From positions 1 to 64,000 of the forward strand of contig JAHZBA010000004.1 in assembly GCA_019423635.1 (NCBI GenBank): a DNA stretch of 64,000 bases, written 5' to 3'. Source of the DNA: Clostridiales bacterium. GTDB lineage: Bacteria; Bacillota; Clostridia; Oscillospirales; Oscillospiraceae. Position numbers and translations under genes: made by a program. Below, in pieces: positions 42,066-51,206 of this stretch. The number at the start of each line of letters is the position of its first letter. Positions within the stretch are counted from its first letter, which is position 1. The notes below the pieces were generated by a model, which was not told the origin of the DNA, did no database searches, and was given only the letters and a program-made list of their open reading frames with translations.

Positions 42066-42324
42066 GGCGCCGCGTTCCTATATATTAGGGCTCCCGCCGC
42101 AAACCAGCGAAGCGTTTGCGGTGGGAAGAGGAAAAAGGAACATCATGAAGCGGAGTTTTCGCCCCAAGGCGGAAACGGAGCGCAGTGAGGTTTCTTTTGA
42201 CGAGTTTGCTGTCCATGCCCATCGTCTTGCGAGATGGGCGGGTCATGTCGGCAGAGCAATGCGCACGGGTCCCAACCCCGTCCGTATCTAAGCCGACCAA
42301 TAACCTTTCAGGAGGAGAATACAC
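42066..42324. other. Unusual 259-bp gap inside the S10 operon
   Basis: It contains a hairpin, CCCGCCGCAAAC/GTTTGCGGTGGG (42093-42125), and a possible 48-codon ORF at 42145-42291 (basic, starting MKRSFRPKAETERSE) with AAGGA upstream. The ORF composition looks like translated repeat sequence, so I do not call it a gene. Nothing else is recognised. rpsJ and rplC are normally almost adjacent, so this is probably inserted repeat DNA or a regulatory segment. Confidence 0.5.
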
Positions 42325-43044
42325 ATGAAAGCAATCATCGGCAAAAAGGTGGGCATGTCCCAGATTTTTGACGAGAACGGCCACGTGATTCCCGTCACCG
42401 TCATCGAGGCGGGACCCTGTGTCGTCGTTCAGAAGAAGTCTTCCGAGAAGGAAGGCTACCAGGCGGTGCAGCTGGGCTTCGAGGACATCCCCGAGCGCAA
42501 GCTGACCAAGCCTGAGATGGGCCACCTGACCAAGGCCGGCGTCAGCCCCAAGAAGCACCTCAAGGAGTTCAACCTGGAAAACGCCGCGGAGCTGAACGTG
42601 GGCGATCTGGTGAAGGCTGACACCTTCGCCGCCGGCGACTTCGTGGATATCACCGGCACCAGCAAGGGCCACGGCTTCCAGGGCGTTGTCAAGCGCCACG
42701 GCGCGGCCGTGAAGCGCAACACCCACGGCGGCGGCCCCGTCCACCGCCATCAGGGCTCCCTGGGCGCCGGCACCACCCCCGGCCGCATCATGAAGGGCCG
42801 CGACGGCGCGGGCCACATGGGCGTCGATCAGGTCACCGTGCAGAACCTGCAGGTGGTGAAGGTGGACCCGGAGCTGAACATGCTGGTGGTCTGCGGTGCC
42901 GTTCCCGGCCCCAAGGGCGGTCTGGTCACCATCAAGTCCACCGTCAAGGTCCACAAGGTCAAGCAGGCCGGCGCGGACATCAGCAAGAACCCGCAGAAGG
43001 CCTCCGGCCGCAACCCGCAGAAGGCCTCTGCCAGAAGCAAGTAA
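42325..43044 (+). CDS. rplC: 50S ribosomal protein L3 (uL3)
   Basis: The protein has 239 residues, slightly long because of a repeated C-terminal KNPQKASGRNPQKASARSK tail. Typical start MKAIIGKKVGMSQIFDENG and the core loop KGHGFQGVVKRHGA...HRHQGSLG that reaches the peptidyl transferase centre. AGGAGGAG precedes it. Confidence 0.98.
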   Translation: MKAIIGKKVGMSQIFDENGHVIPVTVIEAGPCVVVQKKSSEKEGYQAVQLGFEDIPERKLTKPEMGHLTKAGVSPKKHLKEFNLENAAELNVGDLVKADTFAAGDFVDITGTSKGHGFQGVVKRHGAAVKRNTHGGGPVHRHQGSLGAGTTPGRIMKGRDGAGHMGVDQVTVQNLQVVKVDPELNMLVVCGAVPGPKGGLVTIKSTVKVHKVKQAGADISKNPQKASGRNPQKASARSK

Positions 43045-43062
43045 GAAAGGGGTGCTTAACTC

Positions 43063-43686
43063 ATGTCTACCGTGAAAGTTTTGAACATGGCCGGCGCAGA
43101 AGTCGGTACCGTGGAACTCAACGATGCGATTTTCGGCATCGAGCCCAATTCCGCCGTTGTGCATGAGGTGGTCAAGAACCATCTGGCCAACTGCCGGCAG
43201 GGCACCCAGAGCGCCCTGACCCGTGCCGAGGTCTCCGGCGGCGGCCGCAAGCCCTGGCGTCAGAAGGGCACCGGCCACGCCCGGCAGGGCAGCACCCGGG
43301 CTCCCCAGTGGACCCACGGCGGCATCGCCTTTGCCCCCAAGCCCCGGGATTACAGCTACGTGCTGAACAAGAAGGTCAAGCGCCTGGCGCTCAAGTCCGT
43401 CCTCTCCGCCAAGGCCGCCGAGGGCCAGCTGGTGGTGATTGACTCCATCCAGCAGGCGGAGATCAAGACCGCCGAGTTCCGCAAGTTCCTGAGCAACGTG
43501 AAGGTGGAGGGCAAGGCCCTGGTGGTGACGCCCGAGGTGGACACCGTCGTGGTCAAGAGCGCCCGGAACATCCCCGGCGTGCTGACCACCGCCGCCAACA
43601 TGCTGAACGTCTACGACATCGTGAACGCCAAGTATCTGGTGGTGGACCAGAGCGCCCTCAAGAAAATCGAGGAGGTGTACGCGTAA
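43063..43686 (+). CDS. rplD: 50S ribosomal protein L4 (uL4)
   Basis: The protein has 207 residues. The extended loop VSGGGRKPWRQKGTGHARQGSTRAPQW lines the exit tunnel. The stop overlaps the rplW start by one base (TAATG). In E. coli L4 represses the S10 operon through its leader; whether that holds for the leader here is untested. Confidence 0.98.
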   Translation: MSTVKVLNMAGAEVGTVELNDAIFGIEPNSAVVHEVVKNHLANCRQGTQSALTRAEVSGGGRKPWRQKGTGHARQGSTRAPQWTHGGIAFAPKPRDYSYVLNKKVKRLALKSVLSAKAAEGQLVVIDSIQQAEIKTAEFRKFLSNVKVEGKALVVTPEVDTVVVKSARNIPGVLTTAANMLNVYDIVNAKYLVVDQSALKKIEEVYA

Positions 43687-43982
43687 TGGCTACCGCATAC
43701 GACATCATCATCCGTCCCATCATCACCGAGCGGGCCATGGCCGGCGCTGCCGACAAGAAGTACGTCTTCGAGGTTGCCAAGGACGCCGGAAAGATTGAGA
43801 TCAAAAAGGCCGTCGAGGAGATCTTCGGCGTGAAGGTCGCCTCTGTCAACACCCTGCGGGTGCCCGGCAAGGAAAAGCGCATGGGCGCCGGCCGCCCCGG
43901 CATGACCCGGAGCTGGAAGAAGGCCTACGTCCAGCTGGCCGACGATTCCAAGACCATCGAGTTCTTCGAAGGCATGGTCTGA
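43686..43982 (+). CDS. rplW: 50S ribosomal protein L23 (uL23)
   Basis: The protein has 98 residues: YDIIIRPIITERAM, YVFEVAKDAGKIEIKKAVEEIFGVKV. It forms the docking site for trigger factor and SRP at the tunnel exit. Coupled to rplD by a 1-base overlap. Confidence 0.98.
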   Translation: MATAYDIIIRPIITERAMAGAADKKYVFEVAKDAGKIEIKKAVEEIFGVKVASVNTLRVPGKEKRMGAGRPGMTRSWKKAYVQLADDSKTIEFFEGMV

Positions 43983-44006
43983 TTCCAGGGAAGGAGAGAA
44001 TAAGGA

Positions 44007-44840
44007 ATGTCTATTAAAACCTTTAAGCCGACGACCCCTTCCAGACGTCAGATGACGGTCTCCGGTTTCGACGGCATTGACAAGAAGGCCAAGCCCGAGC
44101 CCAGCCTCACCGAGCCTCTCAAGAAGAGCTCCGGCCGCAACAGCTATGGCCGCATCACCGTCCGCCACCGCGGCGGCGGCAACAAGCGCAAGTACCGCGT
44201 CATCGACTTCAAGCGGGACAAGGTGGGCTCTGCCACCGTGCTGCGCCTGGAGTACGATCCCAACCGCAGCGCCAACATCGCCCTGATCCAGTATGAGGAC
44301 GGCGAGAAGCGCTATATCCTGGCTCCCGTGGGGCTGAAGGCCGGCCACAAGATCATGACCGGCCCCGACGCCGACATTCTGCCCGGCAACGCCCTGCCTC
44401 TGGCCAACATCCCCGTTGGTACCATCATCCACAACATTGAGCTCCATCCCGGCAACGGCGCCCAGCTGGTGCGCTCCGCCGGCACCTCCGCCCAGCTGAT
44501 GGCCAAGGAGGGCGGCGACGCCCAGATCCGGATGCCCTCCGGCGAGGTCCGCATTGTGCGCACCAACTGCATGGCCACCATCGGCCAGGTGGGCAATATT
44601 GAGCACGAGAACATCAACATCGGCAAGGCCGGCCGCAAGCGCCACATGGGCTGGCGTCCCACGGTCCGCGGCTCTGTCATGAACCCCAACGACCACCCCC
44701 ACGGCGGCGGCGAGGGCCGCGCGCCCGTCGGCCGTCCCGGCCCTGTGACGCCCTGGGGCAAGCCCGCTCTGGGCTACAAGACCCGCAAGGGCAAGAACCC
44801 CACCAGCAAGTTCATCGTCAAGCGGCGTAACGAGAAGTAA
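44007..44840 (+). CDS. rplB: 50S ribosomal protein L2 (uL2)
   Basis: The protein has 277 residues with the conserved RITVRHRGGGNKRKYRVIDFKR and the C-terminal MNPNDHPHGGGEGRAPVGRP loop, whose His is near the peptidyl transferase centre. GGAAGGAGAG upstream. Confidence 0.98.
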   Translation: MSIKTFKPTTPSRRQMTVSGFDGIDKKAKPEPSLTEPLKKSSGRNSYGRITVRHRGGGNKRKYRVIDFKRDKVGSATVLRLEYDPNRSANIALIQYEDGEKRYILAPVGLKAGHKIMTGPDADILPGNALPLANIPVGTIIHNIELHPGNGAQLVRSAGTSAQLMAKEGGDAQIRMPSGEVRIVRTNCMATIGQVGNIEHENINIGKAGRKRHMGWRPTVRGSVMNPNDHPHGGGEGRAPVGRPGPVTPWGKPALGYKTRKGKNPTSKFIVKRRNEK

Positions 44841-44854
44841 GGAGGCAAGGTAAT

Positions 44855-45115
44855 ATGAGCAGATCTATTAAGAAAGGCCCTTATGTTGCCCCTGAGCTCC
44901 TCAAGAGAGTCGAGGCAATGAACGAGAAGAACGAGAAGAAGGTCCTCAAGACCTGGAGCCGCAGCTCCACCATCTTCCCGGCCTTCGTGGGCCACACCAT
45001 CGCCGTCCACGACGGGCGCAAGCACGTGCCCGTCTACATCCAGGAGGACATGGTGGGCCACAAGCTGGGCGAGTTCGCCCCCACCCGTACCTTCCGCGGA
45101 CACCGGAAGGACTGA
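44855..45115 (+). CDS. rpsS: 30S ribosomal protein S19 (uS19)
   Basis: The protein has 86 residues: SRSIKKGPYVAPELLKRVE, then SRSSTIFPAFVGHTIAVHDGRKHVPVYI. Head protein bound with S13. AAGGAGG upstream. Confidence 0.98.
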   Translation: MSRSIKKGPYVAPELLKRVEAMNEKNEKKVLKTWSRSSTIFPAFVGHTIAVHDGRKHVPVYIQEDMVGHKLGEFAPTRTFRGHRKD

Positions 45116-45134
45116 GTAAAGGAGGATGCTGAAC

Positions 45135-45479
45135 ATGGAAAATAAAGTTGCAAAAGCGTATCTGCGCTATGTCCGCATCTCTCCCCGGAAGGTCCAGATT
45201 GTCTGCGACCTGATCCGCGGTAAGGATGCCGGCACCGCCATGGCGATTCTGATGCAGACCAACAAGTCCGCCTCCGAGCCTCTCCAGAAGCTTCTGAAGA
45301 GCGCCGTGGCCAACGCCGAGAACAATTTCGCCATGGACCCCGCCAAGCTGGTGGTGTCCGAGGTCTTCGCCACCCCCGGCCCCATCCTGAAGCGGATGAT
45401 GCCCCGGGCTCAGGGCCGCGCCTATCGCATCAACAAGCGCACGTCTCACGTCACCCTGGCTGTGACGGAAAAGGCATAA
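45135..45479 (+). CDS. rplV: 50S ribosomal protein L22 (uL22)
   Basis: The protein has 114 residues. ATG 45135 is chosen because AAGGAGG is 9 bases upstream; ATG 45126 abuts that site. VRISPRKVQIVCDLIRGKDA and the tunnel beta-hairpin MPRAQGRAYRINKRTSHVTL (a macrolide-resistance hotspot in the family) are present. Confidence 0.97.
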   Translation: MENKVAKAYLRYVRISPRKVQIVCDLIRGKDAGTAMAILMQTNKSASEPLQKLLKSAVANAENNFAMDPAKLVVSEVFATPGPILKRMMPRAQGRAYRINKRTSHVTLAVTEKA

Positions 45480-45495
45480 GGGAGGAGAGCAGTTT

Positions 45496-46416
45496 ATGGG
45501 ACAGAAAGTAAATCCCCACGGTCTGCGCGTGGGCGTCATCAAAGACTGGGATTCCCGTTGGTATGCCAGTGAGGAGAAGGTCGGCGACCTGATCGTGGAG
45601 GATCAGAAGATCCGCAAGTACCTGAAGAAGACCCTGTACGGCGCCGGTGTGCCCAAGATTGAGATTGAGCGCAGCGCCGACACCGTGACCATCTTCCTGC
45701 ACTGCGCCCGTCCCGGCGTCGTCATCGGCAAGGGCGGCGAGCAGATCGAGCAGTACCGTCTGGCCGTGGAGAAGCTCATCGGCAAGAAGGTGCGGCTGAA
45801 CATCGTGGAAGAGCGCAACCCCGACATGAACGCCCAGCTGGTGGCGGAGAACATCGCCCAGCAGCTGGAAAAGCGTATCTCTCACCGCCGCGCCATGAAG
45901 AACGCCATGGCCCGCGCCATGCGCGCCGGCGCCAAGGGCATCAAGGTTTGCTGCTCTGGCCGTCTGGGTGGCCGCGAGATCGCTGGCGTTGAGCACTATC
46001 ACGAGGGCACCATCCCCCTGCAGACCATCCGAGCCGACATTGAGTACGGCTTCGCGGAGGCCGCCACCACCTTCGGCCGCATCGGCGTGAAGGTGTGGAT
46101 CTACAAGGGCGAGGTCCTGAGCCAGACCCTGCGCACCACGCCCCGGACCATGGACACCTCCAAGCCCTATCAGGAGCGCCGGGAGCGCCGGCCCCGCCGG
46201 GACGGCGACCGCCGCGGCGGCGGGTTCAACCGCGGCCCCGGGGGCTTCAACCGTGACCGTCAGGGCCAGGGCGGCGGCTTCAACCGCGACCGGCAGGGCG
46301 GCGGGTTCAACCGCGGCCCCGGAGGCCCCGGCGGCCGTCCCCAGGGCGGTTTCCGGCCCAACACCAACACCCGTCCCGCGGCCCCCGCGGCGCCCAAGGA
46401 AGGAGGGGCTCAGTAA
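45496..46416 (+). CDS. rpsC: 30S ribosomal protein S3 (uS3) with Gly/Arg-rich C-terminal extension
   Basis: The protein has 306 residues. The first about 215 are ordinary S3: GQKVNPHGLRVGVIKDWDSRW, the KH-domain motif VIGKGGEQIEQYRLAVEKL, and CCSGRLGGREIAG...DIEYGFAEA. They are followed by about 85 residues of low-complexity RGG/FNR sequence (RRPRRDGDRRGGGFNRGPGG and repeats GGGFNRDRQG), against about 218-230 total in well-studied species. The tail is encoded by imperfect tandem repeats at about 46205-46345. It should be disordered, strongly basic and RNA-binding. The stop overlaps the rplP start (TAATG). Confidence 0.97.
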   Translation: MGQKVNPHGLRVGVIKDWDSRWYASEEKVGDLIVEDQKIRKYLKKTLYGAGVPKIEIERSADTVTIFLHCARPGVVIGKGGEQIEQYRLAVEKLIGKKVRLNIVEERNPDMNAQLVAENIAQQLEKRISHRRAMKNAMARAMRAGAKGIKVCCSGRLGGREIAGVEHYHEGTIPLQTIRADIEYGFAEAATTFGRIGVKVWIYKGEVLSQTLRTTPRTMDTSKPYQERRERRPRRDGDRRGGGFNRGPGGFNRDRQGQGGGFNRDRQGGGFNRGPGGPGGRPQGGFRPNTNTRPAAPAAPKEGGAQ

Positions 46417-46838
46417 TGCTGATGCCGAAGAGAGTCAAATATCGCCGTGTCCACCGCGGGCGCATGACCGGTAAGGCCACCCGCGGCAACACCCTGGCCT
46501 ACGGCGAGTATGGTCTGGTGGCCACCGAGCCCGCCTGGATCACCAGCAACCAGATTGAGGCGGCCCGTATCGCCATGACCCGTTATACCAAGCGCGGCGG
46601 CCAGGTCTGGATCAAGATCTTCCCCGACAAGCCCGTCACCAAGAAGCCTGCCGAGACCCGCATGGGCTCCGGTAAGGGCTCCCCTGAGTTCTGGGTCGCC
46701 GTGGTGAAGCCCGGCCGTGTCATGTTCGAGATCGCCGGCGTATCTGAAGAAGTTGCCCGCGAGGCGCTGCGTCTGGCCAGCCACAAGCTGCCCATCAAGA
46801 CGAAGATCATCGCCCGCACCGAGGAAGCAGGTGAGTGA
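46416..46838 (+). CDS. rplP: 50S ribosomal protein L16 (uL16)
   Basis: The protein has 140 residues: MPKRVKYRRVHRGRMTGKAT, IWIKIFPDKPVTKKPAETRM, GSGKGSPEFWVAVVKPG. It helps position A-site tRNA. Starts within the rpsC stop. Confidence 0.98.
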   Translation: MLMPKRVKYRRVHRGRMTGKATRGNTLAYGEYGLVATEPAWITSNQIEAARIAMTRYTKRGGQVWIKIFPDKPVTKKPAETRMGSGKGSPEFWVAVVKPGRVMFEIAGVSEEVAREALRLASHKLPIKTKIIARTEEAGE

Positions 46839-46839
46839 G

Positions 46840-47043
46840 ATGAAGGCAAGTGAAATCCGTAAAATGACCCCGGAGCAGCTGAATGAGAAGCTGGCGGGAC
46901 TGAAGAAGGACCTGTTCTATCTGCGTATGCAGCACGCCACCAATCAGCTGGACAATCCCGTGAAGATTCGGGAGACCAAGCACGACATTGCCCGAGTCAA
47001 GACCGTGCTGGCGGAGCTCTCCGCCGCTTCGGATCAGCACTGA
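46840..47043 (+). CDS. rpmC: 50S ribosomal protein L29 (uL29)
   Basis: The protein has 67 residues from ATG 46840, one base after the rplP stop. KASEIRKMTPEQLNEKLAGL, KKDLFYLRMQHATNQLDNP. Tunnel-exit protein. Confidence 0.97.
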   Translation: MKASEIRKMTPEQLNEKLAGLKKDLFYLRMQHATNQLDNPVKIRETKHDIARVKTVLAELSAASDQH

Positions 47044-47060
47044 GAAGGAGGTAAGGAAAC

Positions 47061-47324
47061 ATGGACGAAAAGAGAACTTCCTCCCGCAAGACCCGCGTGG
47101 GCAAGGTCGTCTCCGACAAGATGGACAAGACCGTGGTGGTCGCCATCGAGGACCGCGTGGCCCATCCTCTGTACAAGAAGATTGTCGGCCGTACCTACAA
47201 GCTGAAGGCCCACGACGAGGAGAACAGCTGCGGCATTGGCGATAAGGTCAAAGTGATGGAGACCCGCCCCCTGTCCAAGGACAAGCGCTGGCGCGTGGTC
47301 GAGATCCTTGAGAAAGCGAAGTAA
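47061..47324 (+). CDS. rpsQ: 30S ribosomal protein S17 (uS17)
   Basis: The protein has 87 residues: RKTRVGKVVSDKMDKTVVVA, VKVMETRPLSKDKRWRVVEI. AGAAGGAGG upstream. Confidence 0.98.
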   Translation: MDEKRTSSRKTRVGKVVSDKMDKTVVVAIEDRVAHPLYKKIVGRTYKLKAHDEENSCGIGDKVKVMETRPLSKDKRWRVVEILEKAK

Positions 47325-47338
47325 GGAGGTGCCGAGAT

Positions 47339-47707
47339 ATGATTCAGCAGGAAACGTTTCTGAAGGTTGCCGATAATACCGGCGCCAAGGAGATCAAGTG
47401 CATCCGTGTTCTGGGCGGCTCCAGCCGGAAGTTCGGCAACATCGGCGATGTGATCGTGGCTTCCGTCCGCAAGTCCACCCCCGGCGGCACCGTGAAGAAG
47501 GGCGAGGTGGTCAAGGCCGTCATCGTCCGCAGCGCCAAGGGTGTCCGCCGCAACGACGGCACCTATGTCCGCTTCGACGACAACGCCGCCGTCCTCATCA
47601 AGGACGATAAGAACCCCCGGGGCACCCGCATCTTTGGGCCCGTGGCCCGTGAGCTGCGTGACAAGGATTACATGAAGATCCTGTCCCTGGCCCCCGAAGT
47701 GATTTGA
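47339..47707 (+). CDS. rplN: 50S ribosomal protein L14 (uL14)
   Basis: The protein has 122 residues: MIQQETFLKVADNTGAKEIK, DNAAVLIKDDKNPRGTRIFG. The site where RsfS binds in the family. AAGGAGG upstream. Confidence 0.98.
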   Translation: MIQQETFLKVADNTGAKEIKCIRVLGGSSRKFGNIGDVIVASVRKSTPGGTVKKGEVVKAVIVRSAKGVRRNDGTYVRFDDNAAVLIKDDKNPRGTRIFGPVARELRDKDYMKILSLAPEVI

Positions 47708-47721
47708 GGAGGGCAACGAAA

Positions 47722-48051
47722 ATGGCTATGAAAATCAAGAAGGGCGACACTGTCGTCCGTATCTCCGGCGATGGCGGTAAGGACAAGGATCTGACCACCC
47801 ACCAGGGTAAGGTTCTTGCCACCCTGCCTAAGGAGAACAAAGTGGTGGTAGAGGGCCTGAACATGGTCACCTGCCACGTCAAGCCCCGCCGTCAGGGCGA
47901 GGAGGGCGGCATTGTCAAGCGGGAGGCCGCCATTGCCGCCTGCAAGGTGCAGGTGGTGTGCCCCAAGTGCAACAAGCCCACCCGCGTCGGCCACAAGGTC
48001 GAAGGCGGCATGAAGACCCGCATCTGCAAGAAGTGCGGCGCCGAGCTGTGA
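47722..48051 (+). CDS. rplX: 50S ribosomal protein L24 (uL24)
   Basis: The protein has 109 residues from ATG 47722 after GAGGAGGG. KOW motif KKGDTVVRISGDGGKDKD. The C-terminus contains CPKCNKPTRVGHK and CKKCG, a zinc-type variant with two CxxC pairs. Confidence 0.97.
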   Translation: MAMKIKKGDTVVRISGDGGKDKDLTTHQGKVLATLPKENKVVVEGLNMVTCHVKPRRQGEEGGIVKREAAIAACKVQVVCPKCNKPTRVGHKVEGGMKTRICKKCGAEL

Positions 48052-48068
48052 GAAAGGAGAGCTGACAC

Positions 48069-48608
48069 ATGGCAAGACTGAAAGAGAAGTACACCGCCGA
48101 GGTCGCTCCCGCCCTGATGAAGCAGTTCGGCTACAAGAGCGTCATGCAGATTCCCAAGATTGACAAGGTGGTTGTCAATGTGGGCTGCGGCGAGGCCCGC
48201 GAGAACGCCAAGATTCTGGAGAACGTGGTGGGCGACCTCAGCCAGATCACCGGCCAGAAGCCGGTCATCACCCGGGCCCGCAAGTCCATCGCCAACTTCA
48301 AGCTCCGCGAGGATATGCCCATCGGCGCGAAGGTGACCCTCCGCGGCGAGAAGATGTGGGAGTTTTTGGACCGCCTGTTCAACGTAGCCCTGCCCCGCGT
48401 CCGCGATTTCCAGGGCATCAACCCCAACTCCTTTGACGGCCGCGGCAACTACGCCCTGGGCATCAAGGAACAGCTGATCTTCCCCGAGATCGAGTATGAC
48501 AAGATCGACAAGATCCGCGGTATGGATGTGGTCATCTGCACCACCGCGCACACCGACGAAGAGGCCCGGGCCCTGCTGCAGCAGGTGGGCGCTCCCTTCG
48601 CCCGTTAA
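48069..48608 (+). CDS. rplE: 50S ribosomal protein L5 (uL5)
   Basis: The protein has 179 residues: LKEKYTAEVAPALMKQFGYK, ITGQKPVITRARKSIANFKL. It binds 5S rRNA in the central protuberance. Confidence 0.98.
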   Translation: MARLKEKYTAEVAPALMKQFGYKSVMQIPKIDKVVVNVGCGEARENAKILENVVGDLSQITGQKPVITRARKSIANFKLREDMPIGAKVTLRGEKMWEFLDRLFNVALPRVRDFQGINPNSFDGRGNYALGIKEQLIFPEIEYDKIDKIRGMDVVICTTAHTDEEARALLQQVGAPFAR

Positions 48609-48620
48609 GGAGGAAGAGAA

Positions 48621-48806
48621 ATGGCTAAGAAATCGATGATTCTCAAGCAGCAGCGCCCCGCAAAGTACTCCAGCCGGAAGTACAACCGCTGCAAGCTCTG
48701 CGGCCGTCCCCACGCGTATCTCCGGGACTATGGCGTGTGCCGTATCTGCTTCCGCGAGCTGGCCTACAAGGGCGAGATCCCCGGCGTCCGGAAGGCATCC
48801 TTCTGA
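48621..48806 (+). CDS. rpsN: 30S ribosomal protein S14, zinc type (uS14)
   Basis: The protein has 61 residues with Cys24, Cys27, Cys40 and Cys43 (CKLCGRPHAYLRDYGVCRIC), the short zinc-containing type Z form. It is followed by an unusual 535-bp non-coding interval before rpsH. Confidence 0.98.
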   Translation: MAKKSMILKQQRPAKYSSRKYNRCKLCGRPHAYLRDYGVCRICFRELAYKGEIPGVRKASF

Positions 48807-49341
48807 TGCGTCGGAAATTCCGCTCACTCCGCTTCCGCCGCTGAGCGCGGCGAAAGCTCCGCTCTGCTCCATTCCCTCCGCCTCTCCGTCAAGGGAGAGC
48901 AGGCTCCCCCTTGAGCAACCCCCACCCCTGCGGGGGACGGGAGACGAGGAACGGGGGATGTGAGGGATTTTGCGGAAAGTGTCTTTACGCTCTCCCCATT
49001 TCCAAGGTCAGGGAATGGGGAGGGCTGAAAGAGCAGAAGGGCTCTGACGGTGACGGAGGAGCAGTTCTGCGCTGCCGCCGCAGAGGCGTCTCCCGGTGTT
49101 CCTGACGCCGGTGAAAACGGCTCTTTCGGTGAGCAGCTCTAAGTTGCCGTCGCAGGGGCCTGGATAAGCACCAGACCCCGTAGCGCGACAAAAGTTCTTT
49201 TTGGTCACTTTTTCTTACAAGAAAAAGTGACCGGACGGCGAAAGGTCGTGGGTAATTGGGCGAGAACGCCTCATTGGTCATGATACCTCGCCGCCGGAGC
49301 GGTACCGAAGGGACCGCAACTCTAAAATAGGAGGATTTACC
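48807..49341. other. 535-bp non-coding insertion in the spc operon
   Basis: No convincing gene lies in it. It is rich in hairpins: GGTCACTTTTTCTT with its complement (49203-49232, a perfect 14-bp stem with loop AC), CTCCGCT-rich and CTCCCCATT/AATGGGGAG pairs (about 48990-49022), and CCACCCCTGCGGGGG-like pairs near 48920-48940. The T-run does not follow the strong stem, so read-through is expected. rpsN and rpsH are normally separated by tens of bases, so this looks like accumulated intergenic repeats. Confidence 0.6.
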
Positions 49342-49740
49342 ATGCATATCACCGATCCTGTTGCGGATATGCTGACCCGCATCCGCAACGCCAACAGTGC
49401 CAAGCACGACACCGTTGATGTTCCCGCCTCCAACATGAAAAAGAGCATCGCTCAGATTCTGCTGGATGAGGGCTATATCAAGAGCTTCAACGTGGTGGAA
49501 GACGGCCTCCAGGGCATGATCCACATCACCTTGAAGTACAACGCGGGCAAGGAGAAGGTCATCACCGGCCTCCGCCGCGTTTCCAAGCCGGGCCTCCGGG
49601 TCTATGTGGGCGCCGACGAGCTGCCCCGCGTACTCCGGGGTCTTGGTATCGCCATCATCTCTACGTCCAAGGGCGTCATGACCGACAAGCGGGCCCGCGA
49701 GCTCCATGTCGGCGGCGAGGTCCTGGCGTTCGTCTGGTAA
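49342..49740 (+). CDS. rpsH: 30S ribosomal protein S8 (uS8)
   Basis: The protein has 132 residues: HITDPVADMLTRIRNANSAK, the C-terminal IISTSKGVMTDKRARE rRNA-binding segment. In E. coli S8 represses the spc operon. TAGGAGG upstream. Confidence 0.98.
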   Translation: MHITDPVADMLTRIRNANSAKHDTVDVPASNMKKSIAQILLDEGYIKSFNVVEDGLQGMIHITLKYNAGKEKVITGLRRVSKPGLRVYVGADELPRVLRGLGIAIISTSKGVMTDKRARELHVGGEVLAFVW

Positions 49741-49755
49741 GGAGGGTATTGAACC

Positions 49756-50301
49756 ATGTCTAGAATTGGAAGAATGCCCATTACCGTTCCCGCCGGCGTC
49801 ACTGTGAACGTCGCCGAGGGTAATGTGGTTACCGTGAAGGGCCCCAAGGGCGAGCTGACGCGCACCCTGCGCCCGGAGATGATGATTAAGCAGGAAGGTA
49901 CTGCGATCACCGTGGAGCGTCCTTCCGACGACAAGCTGCACCGCAGTCTTCACGGCCTGACCCGGACTCTGCTCCACAACATGGTCGTCGGCGTCACCGA
50001 CGGGTTCAAGAAGGAGCTGGAGGTCAACGGCGTGGGCTACCGTGTCGCCAAGGAGGGCAAGAACCTGGTGATGAACCTGGGTTACTCCCATCAGGTGATC
50101 GTTCCCGAGACCGAGGGCATCACCATTGATGTCCCCGCTCCCAATAAAATTATCATCAGCGGCTGCGACAAGCAGGCTGTGGGCCAGTTTGCCGCTGAGG
50201 TCCGCGAGAAGCGTCCTCCCGAGCCGTATAAGGGCAAGGGCATCAAGTACGTTGACGAAGTCATCCGCCGCAAGGTCGGCAAGACCGGCGCGAAGAAGTA
50301 A
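49756..50301 (+). CDS. rplF: 50S ribosomal protein L6 (uL6)
   Basis: The protein has 181 residues: SRIGRMPITVPAGVTVNVAE, C-terminal RPPEPYKGKGIKYVDEVIRR. Located near the factor-binding site. Confidence 0.98.
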   Translation: MSRIGRMPITVPAGVTVNVAEGNVVTVKGPKGELTRTLRPEMMIKQEGTAITVERPSDDKLHRSLHGLTRTLLHNMVVGVTDGFKKELEVNGVGYRVAKEGKNLVMNLGYSHQVIVPETEGITIDVPAPNKIIISGCDKQAVGQFAAEVREKRPPEPYKGKGIKYVDEVIRRKVGKTGAKK

Positions 50302-50315
50302 GGAGGTGTGCCGTT

Positions 50316-50675
50316 ATGATTAAAAGACCCAATACCAACGCTCAGCGTCTCAGACGCCATAAGCGCGTGCGCGCCAAGATCTCCGGCACGCCGGAGATGC
50401 CGCGTCTGAATGTGTTCCGCAGCGAGGCCAATATCTATGCCCAGGTCATCGACGATGTCCACGGCGTGACTCTGGTCTCCGCTTCCTCCCTGGATAAGGC
50501 CGTCGAGGGTTACGGCGGCAACGTGGCCGCCGCCGAGGCGGTCGGCAAGCTGGTGGCCGAGCGGGCCAAGGCCAAGGGAATCGAGACGGTGGTCTTTGAC
50601 CGCGGCGGTTACCTGTATCACGGCCGCGTGAAGGCTCTGGCCGAGGGTGCCCGTGAGGGCGGCCTGAAATTCTAA
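50316..50675 (+). CDS. rplR: 50S ribosomal protein L18 (uL18)
   Basis: The protein has 119 residues: RLRRHKRVRAKISGTPEMPR, VVFDRGGYLYHGRVKALAEG. It binds 5S rRNA. AAGGAGG upstream. Confidence 0.98.
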   Translation: MIKRPNTNAQRLRRHKRVRAKISGTPEMPRLNVFRSEANIYAQVIDDVHGVTLVSASSLDKAVEGYGGNVAAAEAVGKLVAERAKAKGIETVVFDRGGYLYHGRVKALAEGAREGGLKF

Positions 50676-50692
50676 GGGAGGAGGAACGAGAC

Positions 50693-51193
<501 letters not shown>

Positions 51194-51206
51194 GGAGGCG
51201 CGAAAC

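Noticed and set aside
42145..42291. 48-codon ORF in the rpsJ-rplC gap
   Set aside because: It has only a weak AAGGA site, and the frame coincides with repeat-like sequence. It is noted inside the gap entry rather than called as a gene.
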